NCBI GenBank assembly: GCA_034678415.1
Contig: JAXDBV010000180.1
Coordinates: 1-5,516 of the forward strand
Direction: 5' to 3'
Source: JAXDBV01 sp034678415
Lineage (GTDB): Bacteria > Bacteroidota > Bacteroidia > Bacteroidales > VadinHA17
DNA length: 5,516 nt
Part shown: positions 1 to 5,270 of the stretch, in pieces
Numbering within the stretch: the stretch's first letter is position 1
Layout: every line of letters starts with the position of its first letter
Notes under the pieces: generated by a model
What the model saw: the letters and a program-made list of their open reading frames with translations, nothing else
What the model was told of the DNA's origin: nothing
Databases searched by the model: none
Position numbers and translations under genes: made by a program

Positions 1-542
1 GTAGCCAGGCCCAGGCCTATCGCCGTTCCATCCTGTATCATCCCGCTCTTCACACTGTTCAGGAGGTTTACCACGACAGCCCTGTCGGTGGTCAGCGGAC
101 ATTGCGTAAAGCTCTCGGCGCTGAAAACCACGAGCCCCACCCTGTCGTTGATCCTGCCCGAGATGAATTCAATACCCACCGCTTTGGCTGCTTCCAGCCT
201 GTCGGGGATGAAATCGCGGGCCAGCATGCTCCCGGAAATGTCCTGCACGATGATGATATCAATCCCTTCCGTGGAGACGTTCTCCCAGCGGTTTGTCGAC
301 TGCGGGCGGGCAAGAACGACAGCCAGCAGTGCAACAATGACCAGGCGCAGAATGAAGAGTAAATGATGCAGGTACAGCCTGAACGGCCTGCCGCTCCCCT
401 CAAATCCCCTGAGAGACGACAGACGGACAGACGGGTAGTTCTCCTTCCCGCGCCATACATACCATGCAATCATCACGGGTATGACCAGCAGAAGAAGAAG
501 AAAATACGGCTGTGCAAATTGTATGTTACCTGTATCAAACAT
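1..542 (-). CDS. batA: BatA-like VWA-domain membrane protein (N-terminal part, truncated by window edge)
   Basis: I translated this region by hand, as the gene is open at the left edge. It starts at an ATG (540-542) preceded by GAGGG and gives about 180 residues before the window ends. Two hydrophobic segments are visible, at about residues 11-29 and 57-78, the second ending in LARPQ as is usual in BatA/BatB proteins. A von Willebrand A domain then begins: IIIVQDISGSM carries the metal-site motif DxSxS (D101, S103, S105), followed by FIPDRLEAAK, GLVVFSAESFTQCPLTTDR and DGTAIG, whose T173 is the expected third metal-site residue. The VWA domain of such proteins is expected on the periplasmic side between membrane segments; the C-terminal membrane segment lies outside the window. 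The gene begins 3 bases after the stop of the upstream BatD-like gene, so it is almost certainly cotranscribed and coupled. BatA versus BatB is decided mainly by the QCPLTTDR/DGTAIG pattern and its being first after the BatD-like gene. Exact role in oxygen tolerance is family inference. Confidence 0.9.
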   Translation of the reverse strand, partial: MFDTGNIQFAQPYFLLLLLVIPVMIAWYVWRGKENYPSVRLSSLRGFEGSGRPFRLYLHHLLFILRLVIVALLAVVLARPQSTNRWENVSTEGIDIIIVQDISGSMLARDFIPDRLEAAKAVGIEFISGRINDRVGLVVFSAESFTQCPLTTDRAVVVNLLNSVKSGMIQDGTAIGLGLA

Positions 543-545
543 CCC

Positions 546-1607
546 TCATTTATTTTTTTCCATGCCCTCTTCCCGCTTGTATACTGTCTTATCTGCACTG
601 ATCTCAACCGTTGCTTCGTCCCTGTCTTCATCCTGTTTCCCGGCTTCTTTTCCTGTAAGAACCTCCACCGGGCGCGTCTCCTGCACAAATTTATATGCAA
701 GGAGCATGCTTTTATCATGTTCATCGGGCAAGGGGCGGTATTTGGCAAACTTGACCATGTCGGCCAAAGAGAGGATACCGAGTACCTGCTCACACAGATC
801 ATTTCCCATGCCCGGTACCCGGCGGAGGTCTTCGATGATCTCAGCCGTAACCTGTTCCATCGCAGGGATAGTGTATCTCCGTTCAATATAGGTACGGAGT
901 ATCTCAGTGAGCCGGCTATGATATTGCTTTATCATGTCTTTCTGCCACAGCTTCTCTGCCGCCAGCTTCTCGAGCTCCCGCAGGGCGATGACATGGGGTG
1001 GCTCCGAAGGCTTCGACAGGTCGAACAAGGGCAGGTTTTTCCTTCTTCTTCTCACGTAATAAATCGTTCCGGCCACGAGGACAGCCAGACCCAGACCGCC
1101 GATGATGAACGGCAGTAATTCCCGTAAGGAGACAGGAGCACCATACGGGGTTTTAATATCGTAGATCGTGATGCTTGTGTCGGCCAGCATCCTGTTCACC
1201 ACCAGTAATTGGGGCAAGCTTAGCAGGGTATCGGCTTTATCCCCGCTGTGTATGATGAAAGGAAGGGGCGGTATTTCAAAGTAGCCGCTGTCAAAGCCGG
1301 TGATCAGCAGACGCTGCAGATAGGTGACGGTCTGATCTTTCATCCTCACTGAGTCGACGGGTGAACGGTCAAGCACCTCTATACCACGCGTGAGGGTATC
1401 GGGGATGAAGGGGAACTGAACTCTGGTACCAATGCCGGCGTTGGCTTCCAGCCTGAAGTATATCTGGTCGCCCAGCAGTATCTCGTTGGTATCGAGCACA
1501 GCCCTGATGCGGGTGGCCTGTCCGGAAACCCTCACAGGAAAGTGGAGGATCACCAGTATGACGGCTCCACGGAGGAAGAAGCGGATATGTGGTGCCATCC
1601 CCTTCAT
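546..1607 (-). CDS. BatD/DUF4381-like membrane protein of the Bat locus
   Basis: The product has 353 residues. It starts with a probable signal peptide (residues 1-29, hydrophobic core AVILVILHF, cleavage plausible before Q30), followed by an exported domain of about 130 residues with the pattern TYLQRLLITGFDSGYFEIPPLPF seen in BatD-type proteins. A single transmembrane helix (about 165-184, LPFIIGGLGLAVLVAGTIYY) is followed by RRRRK, a stop-transfer signal placing the C-terminal half in the cytoplasm. The cytoplasmic part is helical and includes ALRELEKL, YHSRLTEILRTYIERRY and LADMVKFAKYRPLP, the conserved features of the protein found between DUF58 and BatA in Bacteroidetes. The last 35 residues are charged and probably disordered. 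Its ATG shares one base with the TGA of the DUF58 gene (TGATG), so translation is likely coupled; a second ATG three codons on is an alternative start. It probably links periplasmic Bat components to the cytoplasmic MoxR/DUF58 side. That role is inference; the family assignment is by pattern, not by a search. Confidence 0.85.
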   Translation of the reverse strand: MKGMAPHIRFFLRGAVILVILHFPVRVSGQATRIRAVLDTNEILLGDQIYFRLEANAGIGTRVQFPFIPDTLTRGIEVLDRSPVDSVRMKDQTVTYLQRLLITGFDSGYFEIPPLPFIIHSGDKADTLLSLPQLLVVNRMLADTSITIYDIKTPYGAPVSLRELLPFIIGGLGLAVLVAGTIYYVRRRRKNLPLFDLSKPSEPPHVIALRELEKLAAEKLWQKDMIKQYHSRLTEILRTYIERRYTIPAMEQVTAEIIEDLRRVPGMGNDLCEQVLGILSLADMVKFAKYRPLPDEHDKSMLLAYKFVQETRPVEVLTGKEAGKQDEDRDEATVEISADKTVYKREEGMEKNK

Positions 1608-2482
1608 CAGGCCCGTCTCTCCCTTCTTTTAAACAACCGTATCAATGGCTGCACGTAATCCATGTCCGTTCTTATCGACACATGATCCACTCCCGATTTC
1701 CGGAAGATATCAAGTGCGTTCTTCTGTTGCATTGTCCACCATTCATTATATTGCCCCCGTATCTTTTTGCCCGTTGTATCGATCCATTTCACCTCGCCTG
1801 TCTCCGCATCCCGGAAGCGTACCAGCCCGATATCCGGCATCTCTGTCTCACGGATATCATATACCTGGAGGGCAACGATGTCGTGTTTGCTGTTGGCGAT
1901 ACGGAGGGCTTCTTCAAAACCGTTACCGATAAAGTCAGAGATAACAAAGGCAATGCATCGTTTTTTTATGGCATTGGTTATATACCGCAGGGGTTCGGTG
2001 AAGTTGGTTCCTGTGCTCACAGGTTCATAATCCAGCAGTTCCCTGATGATATGGAGGATATGTTTGCGTCCTTTCTGCGGCAGGATGAATTTCTCCACCT
2101 TGTTGGAGAAGAACATGATGCCGATCTTATCATTGTTTTCGATTGCCGAGAAAGAGAGGACGGCCGCTATCTCGGTGATCATATCCTTCTTCATCCGGCT
2201 TTGTGTGCCGAAATTGCGGGAGCCGCTGACGTCGACCAGGAGCATGACGGTAAGCTCACGTTCCTCCTCGAACAGCTTGACATACGGATGGCTGAAGCGT
2301 GCCGTCACGTTCCAGTCGATGTTACGGATATCATCGCCGTACTGGTATTCCCTCACCTCGCTGAAGGTCATACCGCGGCCTTTGAAGGCACTATGGTACT
2401 GACCCGCGAACACCTGTTTCGACAGGCCCCGGGTTTTGATCTCTATCTTACGAACCTTCTTCAGCAGTTCCGATGTCTCCAT
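1607..2482 (-). CDS. DUF58 family protein (VWA-like), MoxR partner
   Basis: The product has 291 residues, the usual length for the short, soluble DUF58 proteins of Bat loci. The family signature lies at residues 35-62: GRGMTFSEVREYQYGDD followed by IRNIDWNVTAR. A von Willebrand A-like fold follows, with LLVDVSGS giving a full DxSxS metal site (D84, S86, S88), a probable third ligand at T159 in STGTNF, and D183 in the strand FVISDF. The C-terminus NEWWTMQQKNALDIFRKSG, then a basic tail KRRERRA, is also typical. There is no signal peptide or membrane segment, so it is expected in the cytoplasm, perhaps at the membrane. Unlike many DUF58 proteins the DxSxS site is intact, so metal-dependent ligand binding is possible. 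In this locus type it is thought to work with the MoxR ATPase encoded two genes upstream. The ATG at 2480-2482 lies 2 bases after the preceding stop, with AGG about 5 bases upstream; the first residues METSELLKKVRKIEIKT match the family's N-terminus. Confidence 0.95.
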   Translation of the reverse strand: METSELLKKVRKIEIKTRGLSKQVFAGQYHSAFKGRGMTFSEVREYQYGDDIRNIDWNVTARFSHPYVKLFEEERELTVMLLVDVSGSRNFGTQSRMKKDMITEIAAVLSFSAIENNDKIGIMFFSNKVEKFILPQKGRKHILHIIRELLDYEPVSTGTNFTEPLRYITNAIKKRCIAFVISDFIGNGFEEALRIANSKHDIVALQVYDIRETEMPDIGLVRFRDAETGEVKWIDTTGKKIRGQYNEWWTMQQKNALDIFRKSGVDHVSIRTDMDYVQPLIRLFKRRERRA

Positions 2483-2484
2483 AA

Positions 2485-2901
2485 TTACCTGTTATGGTTA
2501 GCCGGTTCGATCAGCAGGGTAAAGAACCAGTCTTCCTCCCTGAGCCTGATATGTTGTATCGTACCTCGCCCCACATCCACCCATTCATGATGGTCAATGC
2601 TCCTGTAATGCTTGTCGTAATAATCCCTGTAAACATCCAGGAATTCATAGTCGAGCATATATTTGACATAGATACAGGTATCGCCTTCATTGAGGAAGAA
2701 GAGTATGGTTCTCTGTTCAAGAAGATCGACATACTTGAGGTATTTGAACGTTTTGTTGATCACATTTTTCTGCCGGATAAAATCGCCATGTTCCTGTTTC
2801 ATGGCTGCAATGATCTCATCCGTGCTCATTCCCACATAGTGCTGGGAAGAAGCGGCAAGGCAGACACCGATCAGCAGTACTATGATGATACCTGTTCTCA
2901 T
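2485..2901 (-). CDS. Small exported protein of unknown function inside the Bat operon
   Basis: I do not recognise a named family. The product has 138 residues. Residues 1-19 form a clear signal peptide (basic R2, hydrophobic IIIVLLIGVCLAA), with plausible signal peptidase I cleavage before Q20. C14 is preceded by V rather than G, A or S, so this is a poor lipobox and lipoprotein status is unlikely. The mature part is about 119 residues, without further membrane segments. YVGMSTDEIIAAMKQEHGDF looks like an N-terminal helix; what follows alternates short strands rich in aromatic residues (FKYLKYVDLLEQ, TILFFLNEGDTCIYVKYML, DWFFTLLIEP) and a tyrosine-rich helix around residues 84-100 (YEFLDVYRDYYDKHY). 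A single cysteine (C76) remains in the mature protein. It is coding rather than an accidental frame because it fits the operon exactly: 6 bases after the MoxR stop and 2 bases before the DUF58 start, with a signal peptide. A periplasmic accessory role to the MoxR/Bat machine is inferred from position only. Confidence 0.88.
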   Translation of the reverse strand: MRTGIIIVLLIGVCLAASSQHYVGMSTDEIIAAMKQEHGDFIRQKNVINKTFKYLKYVDLLEQRTILFFLNEGDTCIYVKYMLDYEFLDVYRDYYDKHYRSIDHHEWVDVGRGTIQHIRLREEDWFFTLLIEPANHNR

Positions 2902-2907
2902 CGTATT

Positions 2908-3903
2908 CTATGGCACTTCAACCGTGTTCAGTATCTCCGTAATAATATCTTCCGTTGTAATGTTTTCTGCCTCGGCCTCATAGGTAAGGCCCATCCTGTG
3001 ACGCAGGACGTCGTGGCACACGGCCCGTATATCTTCGGGGATAACATATCCCCTTCTCCGGATGAATGCATATGCTTTGGCTGCCAGGGCGAGGTAGATG
3101 CTTGCCCTGGGTGATCCTCCGTAGCTGATCATCGATTTGAACCCGGGGAGCTTGTATTCTTCGGGTTTCCTGGTGGAGAAGACGATATCGAGGATGTATT
3201 TCTCGATCTTCTCATCCATATACACATCGCGCACCACTTCCCGTGCGCGTATGATATCGCCGGGTTTCATGATGGCGCTGGCATGAGGGAACTCACTGGC
3301 CAGGTTTTCCCTCACAATGAGCCGTTCTTCCTCGTATTCCGGGTAGGTGATCACTACTTTGAGCATGAAGCGGTCCACCTGGGCTTCGGGCAGCGGGTAG
3401 GTCCCTTCCTGCTCGATGGGGTTCTGTGTGGCCAGCACCAGGAAGGGTTCTTCCAGCTTATACGTGTTGGAACCGATCGTCACCTGCCGTTCCTGCATGG
3501 CTTCGAGGAGAGCGCTCTGCACCTTGGCAGGGGAACGGTTGATCTCATCTGCCAGGATGAAATTGGCAAAGATGGGGCCTTTCCTCACAACAAAATCCTC
3601 GCTCTTCTGGCTGTAGATCATCGTCCCTATGAGGTCGGCCGGTAACAGGTCGGGGGTGAACTGTATCCGGCTAAAACGGGCATTGATGGTTCCGGCAAGG
3701 GTGTTGATAGCCAGTGTCTTTGCCAGGCCCGGCACCCCCTCCAGCAAGATATGGCCGTTGGATAACAATCCAATCATGAGGCTGTCAAGCAGGTGTTTCT
3801 GTCCGATAATCACTTTCTTCATCTCCAGGTTGATGAGATCAACAAACGCGCTTTCCGCCTGGACCTTGTCGTTCAGTTCCTTGATGTCGATATTGCTATG
3901 CAT
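2908..3903 (-). CDS. moxR: MoxR-family AAA+ ATPase
   Basis: With the ATG at 3901-3903 the product has 331 residues, the normal MoxR length. Visible ATPase motifs: Walker A GVPGLAKT (residues 56-63, K62), Walker B FILADE (D119, E120), sensor 1 ATQN (N161), arginine finger region QVDRF (R178), and sensor 2 GGSPRA (R266). The stretches between (TPDLLPADLIGT, INRSPAKVQSALLEAMQERQVTIG, NPIEQEGTYPLPEAQVDRFM) are those of MoxR proteins. It is a cytoplasmic ATPase believed to act as a chaperone or remodeller for VWA-domain partners; here the DUF58 and BatA proteins encoded downstream are the obvious ones. The frame stays open for 32 codons upstream to an ATG at 3997-3999, but that extension (rich in K, H, R and unlike MoxR N-termini) would cover the leader hairpin and a candidate promoter. 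The shorter start gives the usual ELNDKVQAESAFVDLI beginning, so I chose it. It heads the minus-strand operon and diverges from truA. Confidence 0.96.
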   Translation of the reverse strand: MHSNIDIKELNDKVQAESAFVDLINLEMKKVIIGQKHLLDSLMIGLLSNGHILLEGVPGLAKTLAINTLAGTINARFSRIQFTPDLLPADLIGTMIYSQKSEDFVVRKGPIFANFILADEINRSPAKVQSALLEAMQERQVTIGSNTYKLEEPFLVLATQNPIEQEGTYPLPEAQVDRFMLKVVITYPEYEEERLIVRENLASEFPHASAIMKPGDIIRAREVVRDVYMDEKIEKYILDIVFSTRKPEEYKLPGFKSMISYGGSPRASIYLALAAKAYAFIRRRGYVIPEDIRAVCHDVLRHRMGLTYEAEAENITTEDIITEILNTVEVP

Positions 3904-3926
3904 AAGATCAGTGTTTTGAATTTTCT

Positions 3927-3956
3927 GCCTGCCACGTGTCAGTTTTACAGGCAGGC
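3927..3956 (-). promoter_or_regulatory. Hairpin in the moxR leader
   Basis: A perfect 7-base inverted repeat, GCCTGCC (3927-3933) and GGCAGGC (3950-3956), continues after a 3-base bulge as TGT (3937-3939) pairing with ACA (3947-3949), leaving a 7-base loop. It ends 23 bases upstream of the chosen moxR start, within the presumed 5' untranslated region. No run of T follows on the minus strand, so it does not look like a terminator. It could stabilise the messenger or affect ribosome access; it could also be an operator seen as DNA. Structure is read directly; function is not known. Confidence 0.45.
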
Positions 3957-3986
3957 TAATGACATGACAATGATTTTTCAGTACGT

Positions 3987-4018
3987 AAATTTGGCTCACA
4001 AATTTGGGGATAAATTGG
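3987..4018. repeat. Short direct repeats AAATTTGG upstream of moxR
   Basis: AAATTTGG occurs at 3987-3994 and again at 4000-4007, 13 bases apart start to start, and a degraded third copy TAAATTGG is at 4011-4018. The second copy contains the palindrome CAAATTTG (3999-4006). The spacing is near one helical turn and the group overlaps the candidate moxR promoter, so a protein-binding site is possible. In AT-rich intergenic DNA such short repeats also arise by chance. Confidence 0.3.
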
Positions 4019-4028
4019 CAAAAGTCAA
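3999..4028 (-). promoter_or_regulatory. Candidate promoter for the moxR-Bat operon
   Basis: On the minus strand TTG (4026-4028) is followed after 19 bases by CAAATTTG (3999-4006), which fits the Bacteroidetes pattern TTG-N19-TAnnTTTG with one mismatch in the -7 box (CA for TA). It would start transcription near 3993 and leave a leader of about 90 bases that contains the hairpin at 3927-3956. The mismatch and the AT-rich background keep this tentative; a second TTTTG lies nearby (minus strand, about 4019-4023). Confidence 0.35.
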
Positions 4029-4151
4029 GTTAAAAATTGTTAAACCATTATTGGAGAATGTTTTAATTAATATTAACATTATCGAGTCAGTTTGCCATAT
4101 TTTTTAATGTTTAGCATTTTATATTATTTATTCCTGCTAAGATGATTTTAA

Positions 4152-4159
4152 TACCTTTG
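4152..4159 (+). promoter_or_regulatory. Bacteroidetes-type -7 box upstream of truA
   Basis: TACCTTTG matches the Bacteroidetes housekeeping -7 consensus TAnnTTTG exactly and sits 19 bases before the truA ATG, in the AT-rich stretch ATTTTAATACCTTTGCG that is typical for the phylum. Transcription would begin around 4164-4167, giving a very short leader. No clear TTG is found at the -33 position (the area 4127-4134 is TTTATTCC), so only the -7 element is well supported. Confidence 0.6.
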
Positions 4160-4178
4160 CGCTGGTAACCGGGCAGGC

Positions 4179-4937
4179 ATGGTTCGTTATTTCATACAGC
4201 TGTCGTATAAGGGCACTGCGTTTTGCGGCTGGCAGTCGCAATCCAGCGGGCGTACGGTTCAGCAGGTGATGGATGAAGCCTTGTCGGTTCTTTGCCGCGG
4301 GAAGATATGTACCACGGGGTCAGGACGGACGGATGCCGGTGTTCATGCCTCCTTTTTCATTGCTCATTTTGATACGGAGAATGATGATCTTGACGGGAAA
4401 AAGAATGTTGTGTACCGTCTGAATGGCATCCTTCCCGATGATGTTGCGGTACAGAAGATCGTTCGAGTAAGAAATGATGCACATGCGAGGTTCAGCGCCC
4501 TCAGCCGCACCTATGAATATACCATCACACGTGTCAAGGATCCTTTTTTGCTGGACTATTCGCATTACTACCATGCGGGGCTGGACGTCCCTGCCATGGA
4601 GGAGGCTTGCAGGATACTGAAGAGACATGACGATTTCACCAGTTTCAGCAGGCTCCACTCGGGCAACAAGACAACCCTTTGCCGCATTGATCACGCCGCA
4701 TGGGAAGATCAGGGGACGAAACTGGTATTTATTATCACGGCCGACCGTTTCCTGAGGAATATGGTAAGGGCGATCGTCGGCACCATGCTCATGGTGGGGC
4801 GGGGCAGGCTCGATCCGGCCGGGTTTGAACAGATCATTCTCATGAAGGACCGGGGCAAAGCGGGTCCGTCGGCACCGGCATGCGGGTTGTGCCTTACCGG
4901 CATCACCTACCCGGATGATATCTTTCCCCAACCATAG
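4179..4937 (+). CDS. truA: tRNA pseudouridine(38-40) synthase TruA
   Basis: The product has 252 residues, normal for TruA. This cytoplasmic enzyme converts uridines 38, 39 and 40 of the tRNA anticodon stem to pseudouridine. The signature GSGRTDAGVHA (residues 48-57) contains the catalytic aspartate D52. Other family features are in order: the start YFIQLSYKGTAFCGWQSQ, RLNGILPDDVAV (80-91), FSALSRTYEY with the conserved tyrosine Y112, DFTSFS (152-157), the RNA-binding and core helix FLRNMVRAIVGTMLMVGRGR (191-210), and the C-terminal GPSAPACGLCLTGI. Nothing essential is missing. The ATG follows a weak AGG (4175-4177) and the -7 box TACCTTTG, so it is probably expressed on its own, divergently from the moxR operon. 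No other gene follows on the plus strand in the window. Confidence 0.98.
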   Translation: MVRYFIQLSYKGTAFCGWQSQSSGRTVQQVMDEALSVLCRGKICTTGSGRTDAGVHASFFIAHFDTENDDLDGKKNVVYRLNGILPDDVAVQKIVRVRNDAHARFSALSRTYEYTITRVKDPFLLDYSHYYHAGLDVPAMEEACRILKRHDDFTSFSRLHSGNKTTLCRIDHAAWEDQGTKLVFIITADRFLRNMVRAIVGTMLMVGRGRLDPAGFEQIILMKDRGKAGPSAPACGLCLTGITYPDDIFPQP

Positions 4938-5018
4938 CGGCATGCCTTTTCAACACACGATGTTAATATTTTTATCATTTTTTTTTATCCCCCACGCAAC
5001 CATTTGGTACTTGTGATC

Positions 5019-5041
5019 ATCTTCATTCTGGAAGATTTTTT
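5019..5041 (+). terminator. Possible weak terminator after truA
   Basis: The arms ATCTTC (5019-5024) and GAAGAT (5031-5036) pair perfectly around a 6-base loop and are followed by five further T residues. The stem is short and has only two G:C pairs, so it would be a weak intrinsic terminator, about 80 bases after the truA stop. Confidence 0.35.
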
Positions 5042-5130
5042 GGTGAGAAGTGGAACTTGTTTGTCCGGTCTTTTCTTTCCTGTGCTTCGCTGGTGATTGT
5101 ATAAACCGGATGATACGAATGAGTTTCCAC

Positions 5131-5167
5131 AAGGACCTGTCAGATAGACCGTCTGTCAGGTCCTTTT
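5131..5167 (+). terminator. Long hairpin followed by T residues, possible truA-side terminator
   Basis: AAGGACCTG (5131-5139) pairs with CAGGTCCTT (5157-5165); after a single T-T mismatch the stem continues with CAGA (5141-5144) against TCTG (5152-5155), closing a 7-base loop. Thirteen pairs in all, then TT and a C. This is a stable stem with a short U-tract on the plus strand, so termination of truA read-through is the simplest reading. The T run is short, so transcript-end stabilisation is also possible. Confidence 0.5.
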
Positions 5168-5213
5168 CAAGCGGATGGTAAGCTTCCTCCCAGGCACATC
5201 CATGTATATGGTC

Positions 5214-5235
5214 AACCCGGTACCTATGCCGGGTT
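5214..5235. other. Short hairpin next to the terminator
   Basis: AACCCGG (5214-5220) and CCGGGTT (5229-5235) form a perfect 7-pair stem with an 8-base loop. On the plus strand it is followed by TAAAAAG, not by T, so it would not terminate in that direction. On the minus strand it follows directly behind the terminator at 5237-5270 and could protect or back up the 3' end of the thioredoxin-like transcript. Confidence 0.4.
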
Positions 5236-5236
5236 T

Positions 5237-5270
5237 AAAAAGAGAGCCGGTGCAAGCCGGCCTTCTTTTT
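5237..5270. terminator. Bidirectional intrinsic terminator between truA and the thioredoxin-like gene
   Basis: A G:C-rich core, GCCGG (5246-5250) with CCGGC (5257-5261) around a 6-base loop, extends after one mismatch and a G-T pair into an A-rich arm (5237-5243) that pairs with a T-rich arm (5264-5270). Because the outer arms are A-run and T-run, each strand has a U-tract after its G:C stem. The last base is shared with the TAA stop of the minus-strand gene at 5270-5272, so it is clearly that gene's terminator and can also stop plus-strand transcription from truA. Confidence 0.8.

Larger units (their letters stand above)
4938..5269. other. Convergent intergenic region without a credible gene
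   Basis: Between the truA stop and the stop of the thioredoxin-like gene lie 332 bases without a convincing coding region. A 60-codon minus-strand frame at 4950-5132 has low-complexity, K/Q/N-rich content, no family resemblance and no ribosome binding site worth the name. The first part is T-rich (runs of T at 4963-4986). The second part holds four inverted repeats, listed separately, consistent with stacked terminators between two converging genes. I see no tRNA-like cloverleaf, transposase fragment or direct repeats framing an insertion. Confidence 0.6.

Noticed and set aside
92..469. 125-codon minus-strand frame
   Set aside because: Out of frame with the BatA-like product, which shows transmembrane segments and a complete VWA metal motif in the frame starting at 542.
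363..1118. 251-codon plus-strand open frame
   Set aside because: Antisense to the BatD-like and BatA genes; no signal, motif or ribosome binding site, and the opposite strand explains the region fully.
1589..2590. 333-codon plus-strand open frame
   Set aside because: It lies antisense to the DUF58 gene, whose family motifs and operon spacing are unmistakable. The plus-strand product has no domain-like pattern.
2485..2901. Lipoprotein reading of the small exported protein (C14)
   Set aside because: The residue before C14 is valine and the hydrophobic core continues past it, so the lipobox is poor; ordinary signal peptide cleavage before Q20 fits better.
2494..3114. 206-codon plus-strand open frame
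   Set aside because: Antisense to both the small exported protein and moxR; it crosses their junction, which is tightly spaced in the operon.
4320..4943. 207-codon minus-strand frame
   Set aside because: Antisense shadow of truA, which is complete with all catalytic motifs.
4945..4955. GGCATGCC palindrome followed by TTTT just after truA
   Set aside because: The palindrome leaves only a 2-base loop, so it cannot form a usual intrinsic terminator stem.
4950..5132. 60-codon minus-strand frame in the intergenic region
   Set aside because: Composition is low complexity and biased by the T-rich DNA; no ribosome binding site or family features.
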